A stretch of DNA of 64,000 bases from assembly GCA_013398175.1 (NCBI GenBank), contig VZRZ01000586.1, forward strand, positions 1,116,036 to 1,180,035, written 5' to 3'. Position numbers and translations under genes: made by a program. The notes under the pieces were generated by a model that saw only the letters and a program-made list of their open reading frames with translations, was not told the DNA's origin and made no database searches. This DNA is from Climacteris rufus (Eukaryota > Chordata > Aves > Passeriformes > Climacteridae). Shown in pieces: positions 26,201 through 39,600 of the stretch (positions within the stretch are counted from its first letter, which is position 1; each line of letters begins with the position of its first letter).

Positions 26201-29200
26201 AGACTAGAAGAAAGCACGGAAATACACTGCCTTACGTGAAATGAAAGTTGTGGTGACCGTTTTAATTGATTTTAAAGTAAGTTGCAGCTGCAATAAGTGA
26301 TATCTTAAAAATACAGAGAGGTATTTAATTTCTATCCTTACCATTTGGAACACCAATCCTCTAAACTTATATTTTTGAATTAAAAGTGTCAATCCATTAG
26401 AAAGCTAATGGGCTGACACTTCACACAAGGGCAAGGAAAATAAAAAGTGGAGTTAAATCATGCCTTTTTTCTCCTGTGAGAGTAGGTTTTGTACTAGAAG
26501 ATAACTATTCAATATGTAAACAATATGTGTGAAAAGGCTCCATTAATGGGTAACTACTATAACATTTTTTAAAGACTGTTCTAATTTGGCAATTTCTTAT
26601 TCCACTATAAATGACAAAATTGAATTTTTTGAGACTGAATCTTGCTCTTCCCCAGGTGAGAACATTTCCAGGTGAAAATGTTTCCTTTTCTTTAGTGATG
26701 AATTTCTCGCCAGTGAGGTCATGTCGTCAGCTTAACTCGACAAAGTCCATGTACTGGGCATCTAAAGAAAGATGAGGGTCCTGTCAGGAAGACATAAACA
26801 AAACCTGAAGTTATTTCAAAGCCCAGGGAAGTCTGATATGGTGCTGAGAAAAGACAGAGAAATTAGTATAATAATTCAGGATTAGGTAGGATGAGATCTT
26901 TCTTTCCTAGCAAAACTAACAATCTTTCAAACGTGATTAGAATAAATTATTTTATTTCAAGCCTTAACCTATAGACACTCTATTTGCCTCCCTGATCCAG
27001 TCAACTAAATATGTTTGGTTTGATTGCAGCAACCCAGATTGATGATGGCAAGCCATACATGCAATTTTATATAAATAAACATTCACAGTATAACTCCCAA
27101 GTGTTTACAGATTGGCAAATATATCCTAGAAGCTGTTGTTCATATGAACTGTTTTCTCTTTCCTTTCTCTTTGAAGGTTATATCAAGTTTTCTCAATATT
27201 TTTTTCTCCAATAAAAATTCATCAGTTTGCCTTATGTTAGTCTAATAAAACTATCTGCTCCTAATAAATCTATCTGCTCTGAAAATGAGAAAACAAGTTC
27301 CACAAATAAAACATTTGATTAAAAACAGTATAAAAATACTACAAATTGAATGAACAGCAAAAACAAAATCAGAAAGTACAACAGAATTAGAGCTGATAAC
27401 ATCCTGGTTGGGTTATTTACATAAAATGGTTACATATTTTTTCTGATACAAATTCTGACATCTCTATGCAATTTTAACAATTTGTATTTGAATTGAATTT
27501 TCAATGATCTTTGAATAAAGTTGTGCTAGCTACAAATATGAAAATAAGACTTCTGAAAAATATGGATTTTCACTTACTTCTTCCAGAAAAAAGAAAGGTC
27601 TAAAAAAAACCTGTGAATTACATGTTCTGTTTTAAATATACTTCCTGGTATTTTCTGAGTTTTTGTTTTGTTTTGTTGTTTTGTTGTTTTTTTTGTATCA
27701 CTGTGTTCTAATTATTTTATATTTTTAATGCAGAAGCACTTAGTAGTCAAATATATTGAGTTTCAAATTGGAAAAACCTTGGATTAATTGCATGAATGGA
27801 GATCTTTGAGGAGGAGACATACATGATACAAAAATACAAATATCATTATGCAAAGGATAAAAAAATACAAAAATAATTCACAGTATAATTCACAGTGTCA
27901 ATAATTCACTGTGTATTTGCATCCACAGTTTTAGAGTGTCCTCCAAAGAACACTTTTCATCATGGCTATTTAGTTTACAAAAGAGGATAATAGCATGCAT
28001 CTCTTAAAAATTTAGGAAAAAAAATTTTAATTGACAGTACTTTTGGAGATGCATTCAAATAATATGAGATTTAATTTGCAACTTTTTTTCCTGTGTGAAT
28101 ATATAGAAAATATTTAATGAATTGCTGTATGTTATTATGACTCAGAGCAGAATTTATTGCTTGAAAATGCTCTCTCACACATAATTTCATTAAAAAACAA
28201 GAAAATAATGCAATTCATTTTACCTGCAGTGTATTCTGATGACAACTCATATGGAAAAAAGGTATTCTCACCAACTGTCTGTCTTCTTAGACTTAAGTTA
28301 AAATATTTTAAGGTTAATATTGATGTCTACATAATGATGAAACAATTAAAGTGAAAAGTTCTAAGCTCTTTCTCTACCCCTTAATAATTTATGCTATTGT
28401 TCCAAATATACATATGTTTTTCATGGTGCAATGCATTTAAGAAATAGATTGTTTGTGTAGAAAGTGCACCAGAGTGATATGACCTGATAAAAAGGCCTAA
28501 AAATGTCTAGTCATGTGGCAATTTATTCATATTACTCCAAAATATGGATTAAGAGAAGAAAAGAATAGCATAAAAGTGGGCAAGAATTACGTGGCAGATA
28601 AGATGACTGTGTCATTAAACATTAAAATGCTAATAGGAATGCAATTAAGAGAGTGAAAAGTCCTATACCACAGCTTCAATTCACTCGCCATCCAAAAACA
28701 CATCTGAAGTAATTTAAAGATTTGGCAAAAGCAAGATCTCATTGCTATTTTTCATTAAAAAAAAAATAAAGACTGGGACCAGGTTCAAGGATATATTATA
28801 CAGCCATGTGCAGAAACAAGACTTAAGAGTGGCCTCCTTGAGTGAGTCCATCACAGGTCATGACCAGCGGAGAATTATGAAGAAATAAAAACAAGAAGAC
28901 GTCAAGCAAAGAACAAATATTGAAATTCATTGCCATCTCAGTTTCTTCTAGCACAGGTTACATTTCTGCCATCACATGTATGATTTTTTCATGGACCATT
29001 CATCCATTATTTTGTCTAACTACTTTCTAAGCCATTTATGAAAAGTTCTGGAATGAAAAGTAGATTATGTTAATATGTTCTGTGATATAACTTTTCAGTT
29101 GACAAAAATCTTGTTGTTTTAAAGTTGTTTGCCTGCCAAATTCAGTAGGTATCCCTGTTTCCCTCTTATGAAAAATAGGAGTTGATTATTCTCTGTTTAC

Positions 29201-31584
29201 CTTCCTCAAATTTATAGATCTCTCTGTTGTCTCAGTGCTGCATTTTCCAACTTGAAGACGTTTATGCTGAATGTCTCCATATCTTGAAGCAGTCATAGAT
29301 TTTGATGAGCTAGTCATCTTCCCTTGGAAGGTTTTCTAGTTTTCTATATTGTCAGGTTGTTTTGAGATTATGGGCCAAGAAGTACATGAAATTGTCAATT
29401 CAATGAGCAAATCCATTAGTATGATTTTGCTTTCTAATCAGATTCAAAAGAAGTTTGGTAGGTTTGTGAAGTATTTTTTTCCACAAAATATTTCTTTTGC
29501 CTTTGCTGTTCTTGTTAGTATAAGATTCCATTTTGTCATTATAGAATTTTTCTATGCATTTGCTAGCCATATTGTTATGTATTTTCTGATAATGTTAGCT
29601 GTATAAAATTCAGAATTTTTAGTAAGTATACTTAAACCCTGTCTTAACACCCTTCTGGAAAATATGCACCACAGTGGATATCTACCTTTTATACCTTAGG
29701 CAATTATAAAAAATAGTTTGTACTCTATAGTCAGTATTTTCTAAATCTCATAGTGAGAATTTGTCATTATTCATTCTATGGCTTTATTGTCAAACTGAAA
29801 CTTAATACGTCTTGCATTTAGATTCATAAGGCTCCATAAGAAGGAACTTTCTTTAATTAATAGAAAATACGTTTAGATTCTTTTGAGACATTTCTTCTGA
29901 ATGCATGTCTACCCCCCTACTCATCATGCTTGTTGAGTTGTGTGTCCCTCATAAGACACATAACAGAAGAGAGTTTTGGAATGCGTTATAAATGTCATGT
30001 TCAGCTGGCATAATTAATAGGAGTCTTGACAGGAAGGCAAAAAAAATCAGATCCACAGAAGAATTTTATAATAGTGAAAAGGGAGAAGGGTCAGGAAATT
30101 AGTAACAAAAAGAAAGGCAGAAAATATTTTTTTTTTCCTTTTCACCAGCAGGACCTTTGTGGAGAAGAAAGGTGAGAAAATTTCGCTTTTCCACAGGCTT
30201 TGTATGAATAAAAAAGATTTGTGTTAGCAATGTTGAGAACAATACAACTTTATGTATAAAAATTGCCCAGTTAGTTCTGTCAAAGCTTGTATCTGTGAAG
30301 ATTATCTGATACCAATGCTGAGTGAGCAAAATGTTTCTAATCAGAAAACACAGTAGAAAATGGAACAAAAAACAGAAGCCTTGAAAACATGTTTTAGAAA
30401 ACAAAAAATGTTATTGTATTGACTTTGCTATTCTGCAATCTTTGACTCCTTGAGATTAATTTAAAAAATTCTCTTGATGGATTTTTTTTGGTATCTTTTT
30501 CGTTTGACATGCCATGATGGTAAATGTCCAACCACATACGGTAAATTAGCAGCAGAGCTGAATGTAGAACCAGCATCTCACAATTTCCTAAACAAATAAA
30601 AAAGGCACAAAGTGAATAGGAAAAAAAAATCATTAGCCTGCAGATGATCATCTGTATCAAGCTCAAAAAATGAAGAAATATTCAGGTTACATGTACAATC
30701 TAACTATTTTTTTTTTCTTTTATTGACATTGAACAGCACTCAATTCTACTGTGATTTCATCTGTCCACTGCCATTGATGGGGTGTGAGACCTTTCACTCC
30801 AAACATGGCTGTCATAATTTGACTGTAGACATTAAATAATGTACTCTCTACATGAAGAAATAACCACCTGCATGTAAGCACATATTCTGTCTGTACATCT
30901 AAATACAGAAAGTCTGTCTGCCTATCTTTAACACAAAGCTCATTCTATATATATTTATTAAATGTGAGTGAAAGCACTCTCAGGGATATATAAATATTTA
31001 AAACACCAGATATTTGGCTTAAAATGAGTAAATTGTAACTATAGATCCTGGAAAATCTCTTGTGAGACAATGCAATCTGTTGGGAAACTTACAGCCAAGG
31101 TATTTCCTCTCAGTGTTCAGATCTTGGTTGACCTGAGCATCTGAAATAGTGTGAACAGCAGCCTGCGATCTCAGCTTCAGTCTTTTATTAATCTGCATTA
31201 TAAAGGTAAGTTAACTGGTTTACACATTCTTTGAGTGCTTATAAACTGTTACAGGGAGGAGACATTGTGTCTTTTTGTGTTTTGTCAGCATACTGTGAAA
31301 AAGTATAGCAGTTACTCAGTAAATATACAAAGACACAACAGGTAACATTATAAATTTTGCTCTAGTAAATATGTTTTATCAAAACAAACTCTTATATTCT
31401 ACTTCTTATATTCTTTTCTATGACCCTCACAATCAAAGTTAAGGACCTTTATTAATTTGAACATACAATGTTTGCAATTTTCTATTTTTGCCTAGACTGT
31501 TGCCTTGAGAGGGTGCTCCGAACACATTCTGCATAGATATCCTGCATAGGATTCTGCATAATGACATCACAATTTCTGGATATG

Positions 31585-31740
31585 ATCATAGAATCATAGA
31601 ATCTGCTGAGTTGGAAGGAACCCATCAGGATCACTGAATCCAACTCCTGACTGCACAGAACACCCCCAAGAATCACAGCATGTCTCTGAGAGTGTTGTCA
31701 AAACACTTGAACTTAGACAGGTTTGCTGCAGTGACCACTG
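31585..31740 (-). mobile_element. CR1 LINE, short 3' end fragment, antisense
   Basis: Read on plus, it starts with two CATAGAAT octamer units, then TCTGCTGAGTTGGAAGGAAC, CCATCAGGATCACTGAATCC and CCTGACTGCACAGAACACCC. This is the reverse complement of a CR1 3' UTR and ORF2 end. It stops near GCAGTGACCACTG, so about 155 bases of 3' end survive. The 3' end matches the type of the copy at 32069, so the two probably belong to the same or sister subfamilies. Confidence 0.92.
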
Positions 31741-32068
31741 TGATTGTCAGTGGATAAAAGACCAACTCCCCAAATTCAGCAGCACATTTCCACCCTAGTG
31801 GGGTGTAGTCCTCTGAGATAAAAGCGGTAGCCCAAATTATGCTTTTCCATTAAGCACTTTTTTTTTTTTTTTTGCTGACACTTTGAATAACAAGGTGAAG
31901 TTCCATGCCATTCTAGTTTACATTTTTACCTTTATTTCACTGATCATAGAATTAACCATCTGAAAAGAGAACTCATTTTTTGAAGTTTCACATAAATTTC
32001 TTTCTTCATCTCTCTGGTCTGGCACCTATTTTGAGCACTTGGTTTTATAGTGGATAAGATTTGGATGG
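31741..32068. other. Spacer between two CR1 copies, with T16 tract
   Basis: The interval is AT-rich and holds a run of 16 T at 31858-31873. No TG...CA element ends or target duplications were found. Confidence 0.5.
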
Positions 32069-32120
32069 AATCATAGAATCATAGAATCATAGAATCATAG
32101 AATCATAGAATCATAGAATC
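32069..32120 (-). repeat. Octamer microsatellite tail of CR1
   Basis: AATCATAG is repeated six times plus a partial unit. On the minus strand it reads (CTATGATT)n, the tail that terminates this CR1 group. The array is longer than the usual two to four units, consistent with slippage expansion after insertion. Confidence 0.95.
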
Positions 32121-32220
32121 AGCTGATCTGGAAGGGACCCATAAGGATCCTTGAGTCCATCTCCTGGCCCCGCACAGCACTCTAGCCCCAAGAGTAACAC
32201 CATGAGCCCAAGAGTGTTGC

Positions 32221-32272
32221 ATAAACACTTCTTGAACTCTGTTTGAAATAAACACTTCTTGAACTCTGTTTG
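32221..32272. repeat. Two tandem copies of a 25-base unit inside CR1
   Basis: ATAAACACTTCTTGAACTCT followed by GTTTG occurs at 32221-32245 and 32248-32272 with AA between, a period of 27. Typical CR1 sequence has the segment once, so this is a local duplication that arose in this copy or its source. Confidence 0.85.
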
Positions 32273-32868
32273 GCTTGGTGCTGTGGCCACTTCCCTGGAA
32301 AGATTGTTCCACTGCCCAACAGGAGTTTTAGTTTCACTTTGAGTGAAGAATCTTTTTCTAATACCCAACCTAACCCTATTCAGACACAACTTCAGGCCAT
32401 TCCCTCAGGTCCTGTCACTGGTCACCACAGAGAAGAGAACAGTTCGTTCCCCTCCTCTTCCCCTCACAAGGAAGTTGTAATTGCAATGAGGTCTCCCTCC
32501 CCTCTGTCTCCTATTCTCCAGGCTGAACAGACCAAGTAACCTCAGCCACTCCCCATATGGCTTCCCCTCCAGATCCTTCACATCTTTGTTACCCTCCTTT
32601 GGATCCTCTCTAATAGTTTGATGTCCTTCTTCTATTGTGACACCCAAAACTACCCCCAGCACTCAAGGTGAGGCTGCCCCAGTGCAGAGCAGAGTGGGAC
32701 AATCCCCTCCCTTGCCTGGCTGCCTGATGCCCCCCAGGACAGGGATGTCCCTCCTGGCTGCAAGGGCACTGCTGGCTCATGTTCAACTTGCCATTGATCA
32801 GGACCCCCATGTCCCTTTCTGTGGTAGTGCTGTCCAGCATCTCATTCCCCAGTCTGAAAGACTGTGCA

Positions 32869-35800
32869 CAAAAGACTTGTGTGTAAAAGACAATTTTGGA
32901 TGTAGCATCCTTGGAGAGGTCATTAATCCCATTGTAATATTAAACAGTATTCAAAATGAGACCACAGGCCATACACACATGGGTAAATCAGGAGTATCTT
33001 CCTAAGGACAATGGAACTAGAATTACAGAGGCATGACAGTTAACTATTGTGCAATAAATGTAAATATTTTTCATGTCCTCAGCTCAGTCACCTGGCAAGC
33101 CAAAGCCTGATGCTTTCACATACAAACTTTTATAACACCGTGCAATGAGACTGCTTGAAAGAAATTACACCTATTCCAAAGTTTTCATGGTTTTGTACAT
33201 TTCTTTCTGTCCATTTCAGTGTGCAGCATCTAGCTTTATACCTCCTCACAATCTGTGCTTCACAGCATCATCTGAGATATCCTTTCTTCCAAAAGGTCTA
33301 AAGTAAGTGATAACTATGAAATCTCTCAGTTTAAGACACAGCAACACATTAACAGCAGTAAAGGGATTCTTTGTCAGGTAAATGTCTTGAACTTCTGCTT
33401 CTACCCTTATTCTCATTCTCTGATTTTTTTTAGTTTCACATGCAGCAGCTGGTACCTATCATTCTACAGCTAAGTTACCAATTATTTAATGATTTTGCAG
33501 TCTATCAATTGTGTAGTCATTCCTTCTGCCTGCCAATTTTATTTAATATCCCAGACCTCTCCAGGTTACCCTGGGACTATGGGCCCATAAGAAATCTATC
33601 TGCCAACAGGTATAAAACTAACATGCAAGTATATTTTAAAAATCTATAGATGTAATGATTTGAGGGTCAAATTAACCTCCAGTATAGAGAACCATATTGA
33701 CAACCAACTGCACTGGGAATTTCACCTTTTTATGATAGGGCTGGATACTACTGCATGTTTTTTTAGAGACATGTTTGAAAGTGAAGGAGATTCTGTCCTC
33801 CTTCAATATTTGTAACACTTCATTAAAATGCTTTGATGTAAGTAGCTTGATTTGGGAGTAAATTTAGTAATTTTTAAATTATTAACCCTAATAATTTTGA
33901 TCCTTTCTTTCATATGAGAATACATTCACATGAAATATTAATTCATCATCTTTAGGGTTCGTTAGGAAGAGATATGTAATGTAGCAGCATACATTCATTC
34001 ACAGGCAAGATGACGGCACCTCAGTATTAGAATTTGATTACTTTTTCAGTTCTAGCAATCAGTCTAGACCATTGTAAGCATCTAGGATAAAATATTCAGC
34101 TTTATCAGCTTGCACTGGGCATCTCAGGCCAATGACTATGACTCCACTACGAGTAGAAAAATATAATTCACTGATCCCAGGACTGTGTGGAGACAAGATT
34201 TAAAGTATCCTTCAGTTAAAGAGGGTGTCTGTGAAACAGACAGTAGAAAACAGTTAACTCATGTTCAGCTTTAATTTTTTAGTTCAAACTGAAAAGTTAA
34301 TATTTTCCTAATAATTTTCACACGACTGCACCATAACAAACCATCTAGCCATTGCAACAGATGTGAATGTCTCTTAAACTAATCATTAAGTCATGTCTAG
34401 AAACCTCGCTCACCTGCTTTTATGGTAGCTGTCTGATTTTATTTACTAAAACCCATACAATCCTGTTCATCTATTATTTTTCTGTAAGAGATATTATGCA
34501 TGTATTTATCTGAGTATTTTTTTAAGAAATTGTAGTCACTTAAAATATTAACTGTTGGGGAAGAAAGGAAGAAAATAAGGATTTTAATTTCCACTGTTTA
34601 AGGACTGACTTGAAATTTGTTTTAAAAAGCGCTTTTTCTTTCTCTTTATTTTATTTTTTAGGTCTTTTGATTTAGTAAGAGCAAGGTGATTCATGATAAC
34701 TTCACACAGAAAGCTTGTACTATTAAAAGTACATCAGGTATCAAATTTCATATTTTGTGAGAGGGATTCCTATTTGGAACTTGTATATAAAGGAATGTTT
34801 AAAAGCCACGTTAGGTCTTCATATACTAAATTCATCTGTTTGTGCCTGAATGTCCATGTACAAATATCCAAACAACCCAAGAAATAAGCTTGTGTGTTTG
34901 TGTGCATGTAAAAGCACACACATGATCCCCTCTGTCTATCAGTCTATCTACATATTTTCTGCTCTTTCTAACAAGTTGAAAGGACTAGTCACACCCTGTG
35001 ATTAGCCTAATTATAATAATAATAATGGCTTGCTGAAAGCCACTGTAAAATTAGAAACCATGCTACAGCCTTCCTTTTTTTTTCAGGAAAAAAATACCTG
35101 AAGCAGAGTATCCATATCAGCTTCTCACAGAGTTTGGCTCCAATTTCTTCTGTTTCATTTTGCTACAATGCTTAATATTGGACCCTAAGGAAACAACAAT
35201 TATATTTAGCACAGTTCTTATTCAGAGAAATTTAATCTCCTCATTATCTGTGGATGCTATAATAGGAACGCTGGGATGAACTGTGGTCTTCTGTTTACCT
35301 TCTTTCAGTACTTCAGCATTTTAACCTTTCCTTTTCCAAAGTCATTTTATCAAATATATGAGATGATTAATGAGAGCAGCTTTTTTTCCAGTGTTCAACA
35401 ATCACGTTCTTCTTGCTCATCTCTCCTTGCATAATTATAATTACATTGTTCATGACAATATTTAAGGCTGTGTCAGCACTTCCATTACAAACCCCAATTT
35501 TCAGGAGTTTGTAATAAGGCTGGTGCACTTGGCATTTGGCCAAATCTGAAGAGAACTGGAAATCGCACTGGTCAGGGCACTTGAAACCAAAACATGAACA
35601 TGATTTGTTTTGGGCTAGGCTCCATATTTGGCAAGAAAGAGTGGCTGACAGCAAGTGCGAGTGAAGTAAAAGAGATCCAAGTGTCTGATAATACAGCTGA
35701 GCTTTACATAATGTCAGAGAACAGTGCAGGAGCATGTCAAGCTAAGTAAGAAAGTTTTTCATAAGGCAGTGAAATAATGTTCCCCTTTTTGGAAGTAGGC

Positions 35801-36268
35801 CAGTGTGGAGAAGGTAAAAAGAGGACGGACTCACAGCATGACTGGGTTTGTAGCTCTTACAATGCCAACTCAATAATTCATGAAAAAATCCTTAACAGAG
35901 CAATGAATACCTATGTACAGTTCTGGAAAGGAGGAGAAATTAGTAGGGTATTTAAAGAAAAATTAGTCCTTTTTCAAAAGTGGCTGGTGATTTTGCAAGC
36001 AGAACTTTATTGATTTTTTTTTTTAAAGAGCGTTGAGAACTTCCTAAGATCCCTTATACAGCTAGACTTTTTCACTCAAACTGCACTTTGATTCTTTAAT
36101 AATTGAAATCCAAATAACCCTAATACAAAAAGACAGCTCCTGATTATCCAGAAGAACAAAGAGTGGTAATCCAAATAAAAAATAAATGCAAATAATGCAA
36201 AACATATCTAAATTTCTTTGTGTAAACATAATGCAGTTATTATTTTTTTACCTTCAGAAAAGGAAGTT
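32869..36268. other. Unique AT-rich sequence, no gene recognised
   Basis: No interspersed repeat was recognised. There is a short AAT-rich run near 35010-35027 and a small hairpin-like GTGTGC/GCACAC pair near 34900-34917. A 122-codon minus frame at 35367-35735 has no recognisable domain. Confidence 0.5.
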
Positions 36269-36659
36269 ATCATAGAATAATAGAACCATAGAAAGGTTTG
36301 GCTTGAAAGGGTTCTTAAAGATAACCTAGTTTCAACCTCCTTGCCATGGGCAGTGAACCTTCTTCTAGATCAGGTAACTCAGAGCCCAATCCAGCCTAGT
36401 CTTTAACACTTCCAGGGGTGGAACAACCACAACTTCTCCAGGCAACCTGTTCCAGTGCCTCACCATCTTTATAGTAAAGAATTTTTCCTGATATCTAAAC
36501 CTACCCTCCTCCAAAAGACCATTTCCCATTGTCCTATCACTACAGGTCCTCATGAAATATCCCTCTCCAGCTTTCTTGTAAGCCCTCCTTAGGTACTGGA
36601 AGGCTGACCTAAGTCTCTCCATAGCCTTCTCTTCTCCAGGCTGAACAATCCCATCACTC
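36269..36659 (-). mobile_element. CR1 LINE, about 390 bp 3' portion, antisense
   Basis: On plus it opens with degenerate CATAGAAT-type units, then GGTTTGGCTTGAAAGGGTTC, the 3' UTR complement. The minus frame at 36365-36622 reads DRTMGNGLLEEGRFRYQEKF, then FTIKMVRHWNRLPGEVV and PPLEVLKTRLDWALSYL, which is the conserved C-terminal end of CR1 ORF2. It stays open for 85 codons, so this copy is less decayed than the others. It is 5'-truncated near the SFQYLRRAYKKAGEG-type segment. Confidence 0.94.
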
Positions 36660-39600
36660 CTTAATTATGACATAAGGGTAAAGATAAAGGAAAAAGGAAG
36701 GGACCATTGTTAAAATAGAATAATATACAAGCTAAATAAACTCCTTTTGTGTAGTAAAGAAGTAACTTGACAATAAACAGGAAAAAATGTAGTTTTAATC
36801 CCAAATGCTCACTGAAATATTTGTAACTTTTTTTCATGGAGTGACATGACCAGATGTTTGCTTTTGTTCTGAGTACTTAGTGCATATTTTTTGACTTCTG
36901 GGCAGGATTGAGGACTAGTTACAAATTTATATACTGTGACAGAAGACAACACAGGTTCAGGAGAGCACAGATGACTTATTAGTAAATGGTTTCTCCTTTT
37001 TACCCCTTTTTTTCCTGTACTGATGCCTTTACTGGGAAATCTGAGAGGGAGATACCAATTTCACACACATGCAAAGCAAATCAAGACACATGAACAAGTT
37101 ATTACTGATTAAATATGGCCTGAGGATACGTTTCAGCTGTTGATAATTACCTACGTTTGCTATTCTTATCTTTATTTAAAAGTTAGCTGCTTGCCTAACA
37201 CTTCCTAGAGTTCAAGAAGACACACAAGCAGTTACTGTGATCAGCTGTACCTTATTAACCTGTACCTGTTTCTCCATTACTCTATCCTTCATTCATCCTC
37301 CTGTAGCTAATAGACCTCACTCCATGATATTGCTTTAGATTTGAGCAGCTTGAGTTCAGTCTAATGAATACTAACTTCTGCTAAATAAAATAGTATTCAT
37401 CCATAATTTCAAATATAGATTAGTTGATAGTCTAGTTTGTTTAGTTTCTAAAGTAGTAAAAACTACCAAATGCAAATCTGTCAAAGCAAATTAATTTTTC
37501 TTCTATTTTTTCAAGTCATCAAGAGATGTATCTAGAAGCCCCTCTCACAATGGTTTAGCAATTAAGTAACTTGGTAATTACAAGTAAAATTTGTCATCCT
37601 GCAGAATGATTCTGAGAGACCAGAACCAGAGTGTTTAGGGATAACAGGGTGGGTGAGAAAGTAATCTCTGCCAACTAGAGCAATACCTGGATGAAGTAAA
37701 TGGACACATAAGTGAACCCCTGCTAAACACACAGTGGCACTTCTGCACCTCTGCGTTCTTCAGTAAACTTGGAGCAGCAGTCTACAAATCCCCCTTCACA
37801 CATAACTTTAAAAAGCATTCAACATTGTCTGAATAGCAATGGATGGATTCTTTGAAATAGGTTTAAGACACAGCAAAGTAGGGACTAGCTTATGCTGGTT
37901 TCAGCTTTTCTATGTCACATAGTCTACAGCTGCAAACAGTATAGCACCCACTGTTGATGTGGAGAGTCTGATAATCCTACAAATTCCTATGTCCTCTTGT
38001 GTTTAGATACAAGCTTCTGTCCAACATTTATTTCCAGGATGTTTCACATTCTGCTTAGTCTCTATTCCCCATCATGATGGCCATAGAAATTATTTTAGAG
38101 AATTTTGAACCTTTGCAGATTCAGACGGAATCTGAAAATGCAAGAGTTCTGTTACAACATAAAAGTAAATTTTGGGCTTGTGTGTTTCAGGGAAATACAT
38201 CTCATAACGAACATATGTTTAATGGAGTTAAATGACAAGTTAAAAACAGAGAGAAAAGCAAGTTCTAAAACTATTTATTTGTTTAGAAGTCTGTGACAAA
38301 AAAAAAAAGAATCACTGATGTAATTTTATTATGTCTTTACAGAGCTTTTATATCATAAACATTTTTAGAACTTCACCATGCTCCTTCTGAAGGAATTTTT
38401 GTATTAATCAAATACCTCTTTTCAAAATCTCATAGAAATATGTGTGTCTGTGGCATCATTTCCAATTGCTTTTGGATCAGAGAAGAAGACAATATTATGA
38501 AATGTGAGTTTGACCTTCTTTTCTCCAGTCACAAACTGGCAATAGAATTTTTTTCATGTTGAATACCTCACTCTCCCTCTGGAAGATTTCACGTATATTA
38601 TCTGGCTTGGGAGAGGAAACACAGTTTGTATTCTGACCCTTCCTTAAATCTCCACTGAGGCTGGAGGAAGAAATTTTTCTAGAGAATTGTCCTGTACAAA
38701 ATCCATTCTAACTCTAAATTTTCTAAAGGGAATGTAAAGGGTAGCTGGGGAAAATGGAAGAACTTGTTGTTATACAAGTTAAATAGAAATTAAGAGAATG
38801 TAGAAAACCAATGGTGAGAAACAGAAACAGCTTTTCCCCCATTCTAGATATGGATGGTATTGGAGAAAAAAACAGATTCTACTATAAATCAGGTGAATTT
38901 GTCAAGACACTATATTTTATTCCATTACTGTATAGCTGGTGCAGTCTAAAAGGTTCTTTATTAAACCACCCAATGGAACAAATAGAACTGAAAGTGTCAA
39001 ATTATTATTCCATTGTACTAGTGAATTACAACTATGCCAAGAAGTTGTAATTATTTATTTATTTTGTGGTTTTTTCCCCCCAGATTCTTTATTTAGAAGA
39101 TATATACATGTGTTTGAATACCAGTTGTTTTGAAATTAAAAATCCCAAACAACTAAACAAACCCAAAAAAACCCCAACCCCAAAAAACCTACCTGGCTTG
39201 GATAAGAACTTTGAAAAGAAATAAAATAAAAGTCAGAAATTTGAAAACAGACTTTAATGACAGACTAAAATATATTGCTATTACACGTTGAAAATAAAAA
39301 GAGACCTTCTAATGCAAGTTTTTCTTGCTAAGAATTATTTTCTTTGTCTTGGCAGCAACAAAATGTCACTTTTAAACAAGAAAAAAGTCCAGAACTTTTG
39401 AGAATACCTTACATTGTAGTTGATGTACCATTTTGTCTTATAAGGGTCTTTGGAATAACAATATTAAATATAAGTAAACTGTTATAGTCTGAAAAAATTA
39501 TCTGATGTGCTCATGAACACACAAGGAAAGCTGAGCTGTATTTGCTGGGATGGATCTCTGGACATGTCAGGACGATATGTAGTGCTCCTAAGAGGATGTA

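Larger units (their letters stand above)
12715..31584. other. Long unique AT-rich stretch, no gene recognised
   Basis: Nearly 19 kb hold no repeat or gene that I could identify. Minor items are a 16-base direct repeat at 16162/16225, a (CA)8 run plus A-run at 23264-23288, a GC-richer patch at about 23930-24120 and a T/G-rich run at about 27661-27697. Open frames up to 127 codons (21752-22135, minus) look random in composition. Regulatory elements could be present but need cross-species alignment to detect. Confidence 0.5.
32069..32868 (-). mobile_element. CR1 LINE, about 800 bp 3' portion, antisense
   Basis: The 3' tail at 32069-32120 consists of six to seven tandem AATCATAG octamers. It is followed by the complement of the 3' UTR (CTGGAAGGGACCCATAAGGA) and of the C-terminal ORF2 coding region. 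Minus-strand frames show GEWLRLLGLFSLENRRQRGG and, further upstream in the element, MGVLINGKLNMSQQCP, both hallmark CR1 segments. The frames are broken by stops and shifts. The element is 5'-truncated near 32868. A 25-base stretch inside is tandemly duplicated (see separate entry). Confidence 0.93.

Noticed and set aside
32069..32120. Regular short repeats that could suggest an array such as CRISPR
   Set aside because: They are direct octamers without spacers and form the tail of a CR1 element in a vertebrate genome.
34885..34925. Hairpin-like GTGTGC/GCACAC pair considered as a microRNA precursor
   Set aside because: The stem is only about six bases with no extended pairing on either side.
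35367..35735. 122-codon cysteine-containing frame on minus
   Set aside because: The cysteine spacing fits no family I know and there is no exon context. A chance frame is likelier.
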